From Monilinia fructicola (Eukaryota; Ascomycota; Leotiomycetes; Helotiales; Sclerotiniaceae): a stretch of DNA of 64,000 nucleotides. Shown one piece after another: positions 59,501 to 64,000 of this stretch. The stretch is from contig VICG01000009.1 in the NCBI GenBank assembly GCA_008692225.1, positions 682,001 through 746,000 on the forward strand. Direction: 5' to 3'. A model generated the notes under the pieces. That model worked only from the letters and a program-made list of their open reading frames with translations. It was not told where the DNA came from and did no database searches. The stretch's first letter is position 1. The number at the start of each line of letters is the position of its first letter. Both the position numbers and the translations under genes were made by a program.

Positions 59501-62500
59501 GAATATGTAAGATAAATATAATAAAATATTAAGAATAAATAAAAGTTTTATTAATCTTATTAACTTTAAAGAATATAATTATTTCAATTAGTTTTTATAT
59601 TTACAGAAAAAATTTAAAGTTAAAATATTTATTATACAGGCTATAAAAAATATATTTAATTAAATTTTAGCAAACCTTAAATAATCGAATTATAATCTAA
59701 TTAATCCCTAATAAAAAATTAGAAATACTAATAATATTTCTTTAAATCTTTTTTAAAAATATCAAAGTAAATTATAAAAGTATACTAAAATTTTGCTAAT
59801 TTATTAATAAATTATAATCTAGATTATTAATTATATTGGATTTATTTGAAATCTTAAACTATAAAGCTTTAATTTTAATTATTATATTTTCGATTATAAC
59901 CCTATGAATTATTAAAAGAAAAACTTTAAAATTATAGTTCAATTTATATCAATTAATAATTTAGTATAAATCTTTATCGTTTTTTGATTTTATTAATTAT
60001 ATTCTCTTAATAATAATTCTTTTTAATTTTATAAATTATATTATAAAATTCTTTGGTTTTAAAAAGTAATTAAATCTTAGATATATATTTAGTTATCAAA
60101 TAAATTTAGTATATTATCTTACATTTTAGAGTTTATTATAATATAAAGTATTCTTTATTCTTATTTAATTTATTGATTATATATATAATATAATTGAAGA
60201 TAATGATAAATTAAATAATAAAATCTTTTATATTATTCTAATTTTAAAAATTATTTAAATTTAGAAATTCAATAATATTAATATACATTATAAGGTAAAT
60301 TTAAAAACTTTTTCAAGTTATTTTTAATAATTTTAAAATAATTTTAATTAAATATATAAATATTTTAATTAAATGAAATTATAATTTAGGTTTTATAATT
60401 TAACTCTATATATAAGTTTTTATAGATATTAATAATTACAAAAAAGATATTAAAAAATATAAAAATAAAATATATTTTATAAAATAAATAAATTTTTTTA
60501 GAATATTAATAAAATCTATTTTATTATTTAATATTTATTATACAATTTTTATACTTTAATAGGTAAATAAAATATTAAGTTGAAATATATTGTATTGAAT
60601 ATTAAAATTCCTTTTTATAAAGTATTTAAAAAGTAAAAATAAATAAATAATATAATTTATTACTTTAAATATTATAAATTATCTAAAAATATTAAAAATA
60701 ATAATAAAATTAATATTAATTTAAAGAAAATTTTTATTATATATTAATTGTTTTTATTATATATATAATTTAACGCTTTTTTAAATATAGGTTATAATTT
60801 AGAGATAAAAAACTTTTAAAACTTTTAAGAATTAAAAGTTTCTAGGAATCAATGAGAATATAATAGTTATACTACTTTGATTAATTTTGAGTATATATCA
60901 ATATATATTTAAAATTTTTAAATATATATAATATCTATTTCCTATATATATAATAATTATAAAAGGAATTATATAAATAAGACTTTCTTTATTAATGTTA
61001 ATTTAATTAATTTATAAACTTCAAGGCTATATTTATTAAAAATAATAGAGATTACAATTTTATTTATATTCTTTTAATATAAAGAAAAAGTAAAAATGGT
61101 TAATTTATTAATTTTTTCCTTTATAAAAGTATTAGATTTAAATTTTGAGGTTTCTATAATAATTATAATTTTATAGTTATTGAATAAAATAATGAAATAA
61201 ATCTTTTTATATATAATATTTTGAGTTTTGAAAAAGTTAATTATAAATATCTTAAAAGTAGAATTAATATTTTTATATACTATTACAATAAAATTATATT
61301 TACATTTAAAGTTAATTATAGTTTTATTTTGTATAACTAAAATGGTTTTTAAAGTTGCAAAAGCAAAAGCTAGAGTATTAATCACTTTTAAAAAATTTTT
61401 ATCATATTTTATAGACTTGATTAAGCTTTTTTTTAATAATTTTAATATACTTTTTATTTATCTACTTAAAGATACTTAGTGGCGCAACAGAATATATTTA
61501 ACACTATATTCAAACGGTCTTAATGTGGTTTTAATATATTTTAGTATTTTAAGATAATATTAAATTAATTTAAGCTGATTTAAGCTAATCTTAAAATAGC
61601 TTAAATCGATAAAATATATTAATATATTTTAAGATATTTTAAAATAGTTTAAGATAATTTAATAATTAAAGATTATATTAAAATCATATTAAGATTATAT
61701 TAATACTGTATTAAAATCATAATTTAATTGATTATAATAATATATAGGAATTTGGAAAATAAGTACTTATCAAATTATTATTGGTTATCTAGCCGAGTGG
61801 TTAAAAGAATTTGTTTACAACAAAAAAAATAATTATAAGAATAAAAAGTAGAAATAATAAGAATAATGATAATTTTTTCCACTTTTTTTAAAAAAAGTGG
61901 GATAAATCTATTTTTAAAGCTTTATTTTTCAAGCTATCTTAATACTGTTTTAAAAACGGTTAGTGAGTTATTGTAAAAATGCTGATTTGATACTATTTGA
62001 AGATTAGCTTAAAATGGTGTTAATATCAATTCGAATAGGTTTTAATTATGATTTAAGCTATTTTAAGCTATTTTAAGCTATTTTGAATTATATTAAATTA
62101 TTTTAAGCTGTTTTAAAACGTTTTTGATTTAAATCAAGAATATTTTAATATGATCTTAAACATTATTAAAAGAGTTATAAAGTAATAGAGCAATTCATAT
62201 AATCTACAATAAAAGATTTATAACAATTAATATATCAGAGTAAGTTAATATAATTAGCATTAAAAAGATCCTTAATACTAGTTTATTTATATATTATAGT
62301 ATATACATTTAATATAATAAATATATTCAACTAAATTATAATAGCTTTAATAATTTAAATTATAATAGTTAATAATAATTTTTTTTGTAATTATCTTTAA
62401 TAAGTTATTAATATTGAAAAGTTTAAATGTTTTAATAAATTTAATAAATAAGATAATATATATTATTTTATTAATCTTAGGATTAGTGCTATGTTTAAAG

Positions 62501-63528
62501 GGTTTAATATTGATTAGTTTATATTGTATTTAAATGATAGCTTTTTTAAAAATAAAACTAATATTTATTTGTATAATTTCTTTTATTGAATTATGAAATA
62601 AAATGGATATATTAATAATAATATAATTATATTAAATGATTAAAAATATTAAATAAAATAGCTTTTAATATTCTTTTAATAATTTTGATATTTTTTTAAA
62701 TGAATAAAAGATTATGAATTGAAAGATTATTTAGTATAATTATTTACTTAATCATAATAGGTATAATAAAAAGAATTAAGATTAAAGTAAAATCATTAAT
62801 TTATTTTAAAAAACTTTATTAAATTATAAAAGACTTTAAATAATTAAAAAAGATTTAAACTTTATATTTAGTTAGAATATAGATGTTTACAATTGAAATT
62901 AAAAAAGAAATTGCGGATTTAGTAGATTTTATAAATATAATTATAGTGTAAAAATTATAAAAAATCGGAATCAAAAAGAAATACTATTAAATTTAGAGTT
63001 ATCTTGTATATTTTTTGCTTTTGAAAACCTTAAAAATTATAATTCAATCTTAAAAATAATTTTATTATATTATAATAAAATAATATCAATTTAAAAAAGT
63101 AAAAAAAGATATTTTTAAAGCATTAATTATAAAATTAAATAAATACAAAAATTGCTATATATAATTCTTACAAATATCAAAGTAAAAAGGAAATTAACAA
63201 TCTTTTAGAAAATTTTAAAAGTAATCTTATATTTTATAAACATATTATTATATATAATTACAAAATTATTAATTATGAATATAAATTTTATAATAATATT
63301 ATAAAATTGCTTTTGGTTATATTTAAATGCTATAAAATGATTATTAATAGTATTTGTAATAGAATTGTTTATAAACTGATTATTGTTTAAATCGAAAAAG
63401 AAAGAAGATTAAAAATTTGAAATAATACAATCAATATTATAAAGTAATTAAGATTATAAATAAGCAATAATTAAAGCAAAAGTAAGAAGATACTATTGTT
63501 TTGGATTGTTGTATAGGCTTGAATAACT
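56569..63528 (+). mobile_element. Long repeat E2, probable LINE, with A20 inserted
   Basis: Flanked by a perfect target duplication of at least 14 bp (AGATTCTATTATAG at 56555-56568 and 63531-63544; up to 16 bp). Starts TAATAGTAGTAGTAGTAG and ends TATAGGCTTGAATAACT. About 6.25 kb without A20, matching E1 from end to end. Heavily mutated; the open frames at 61074-61479 overlap on both strands and are not convincing. The gain of a target duplication differing in length from E1's favours target-primed insertion. Confidence 0.82.
61475..62182 (+). mobile_element. MITE family A, copy A20, inserted in E2
   Basis: 708 bp flanked by TA, CTTAGTGGCGC to GTTATAAAG. tRNA-like TAGCCGAGTGG at 61790-61800. 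Innermost of a four-level nest (A19, D3, E2, A20). Confidence 0.93.
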
Positions 63529-63656
63529 ATAGATTCTATTATAGATTTTATTCAAAGAATATAAATCCTAAATAGTATTTTAATAAAATCATTTTGATTT
63601 TTGTAATATAAGAGTTATTATTTCCATTTTCCATAATATGAGAGCAATTTACCGTA

Positions 63657-63800
63657 AAATATATTAATATATTTTTTTGATTTGATCTATTTTAAGATTA
63701 GCTTAAATTAGTTTGATATTATCTTGAAATATTAAAATATCTTAAACCATTCTAAGAACGTTTGAATATAGTGTTAAATCTATTCAATTACGTTACTAAG
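63657..63800 (-). mobile_element. MITE family A, copy A19, right part
   Basis: Continues A19 after D3 (AAATATATTAATATAT) and ends ACGTTACTAAG followed by TA. Confidence 0.88.
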
Positions 63801-63843
63801 TATATTTTAAGAAATTAATAAAAGGAGTTGAAATAAAGATATA

Positions 63844-63910
63844 CTCGAACGAGTTTCAAAAAAGGCATACGCGAAAATAGAACTTATAATTATTTAACGA
63901 AATCTTAATA
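63844..63910 (+). mobile_element. MITE family B, copy B5, left end only
   Basis: CTCGAACGAGTTTCAAAAAAG after TA, then the B internal start up to CGAAATCTTAAT, where it is cut by another E copy. Confidence 0.8.
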
Positions 63911-64000
63911 AGCCTATACAATAATTTAAAACAATAGAATCTTCTAACTTTTACTTTGAAACAATTGTTTTCTATAGCTTTAATTGTTTTATAATATTAG
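63911..64000 (-). mobile_element. 3' end of another E copy, running off the window
   Basis: Reverse complement of the E 3' terminus (AAGCCTATACAATAATTT, then ACAATAGAATCTTCTAAC). It interrupts B5. The rest lies beyond the right edge. Confidence 0.75.

Larger units (their letters stand above)
56124..63654. mobile_element. Element D3, inserted in A19 and split by E2
   Basis: Left end TAGTAAATTACTCACATAC (CG changed to TA), right end GCAATTTACCG, each flanked by TA. The D sequence occupies 56124-56568 and 63529-63654; E2 fills the gap. Joined it is about 570 bp and includes the TTTCGG minisatellite at about 56340-56480. The A19 sequence on either side is continuous (AAGATC-TA / TA-AAATATATTAAT). 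Confidence 0.9.

Noticed and set aside
61074..61479. Overlapping ORFs of 103 and 83 codons on opposite strands in E2
   Set aside because: Mutually overlapping, composed of Ile/Lys/Phe/Asn as expected of AT-rich DNA, and the matching E1 frame is closed. No domain motif.

Overview
The window comes from a filamentous ascomycete and has two parts with very different composition. Gene structure (introns of about 44-109 bp with GT..AG borders and CTAAC-like branch sites), a two-exon 5-aminolevulinate synthase with fungal heme-regulatory motifs, a 2EXR-domain gene and an AT-rich compartment that looks worn by RIP (repeat-induced point mutation) all fit Pezizomycotina. The 2EXR gene and overall style suggest Leotiomycetes/Helotiales, but that is inference.

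Positions 1 to about 14,930 are ordinary, balanced-composition, gene-bearing DNA. In order they hold: the 3' end of a coiled-coil/serine-rich protein gene (+); HEM1 on the minus strand; a 3.3 kb intergenic stretch with simple repeats; a small intron-containing gene model with one in-frame stop (7397-8035); a weak minus-strand ORF; a second stop-interrupted gene model (10398-10784); a three-exon 2EXR-domain gene whose first two exons look like copies of each other; and a three-exon aminoglycoside-phosphotransferase/choline-kinase-fold gene. The two good genes 2EXR and APH, like HEM1, need splicing to read correctly; the exons are given in their entries.

Just after the APH stop codon the sequence switches to overwhelmingly A/T DNA that continues to the right edge (about 49 kb). 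No intact gene is visible there. It is a graveyard of nested repeats, which I sorted by hand into families: A (about 700 bp, TA target, about 20 copies in both orientations, with a tRNA-like A-box), B (about 790 bp, TA target, about 31 bp terminal inverted repeats), C (about 840 bp near-total foldback with G-runs), D (about 780 bp, with an internal TTCGGC-type minisatellite), E (about 6.3 kb, 12-16 bp target duplications and 5'-truncated copies, so probably a LINE), F (506 bp) and one 394 bp pogo/Tc1-like MITE. Many boundaries are proven inside the window because one copy supplies the empty site of another: A in B, A in E, A in A, B in E, C in E, D in A, E in A, E in D, F in E, pogo MITE in D.

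The most unusual signal is a recurrent 6-bp insertion at TA sites (TA becomes TACCTATA or TATAGGTA) found at ten places in unrelated repeats between about 33 and 48 kb. It looks like the excision footprint of a TA-targeting transposon whose intact form I did not find in this window.
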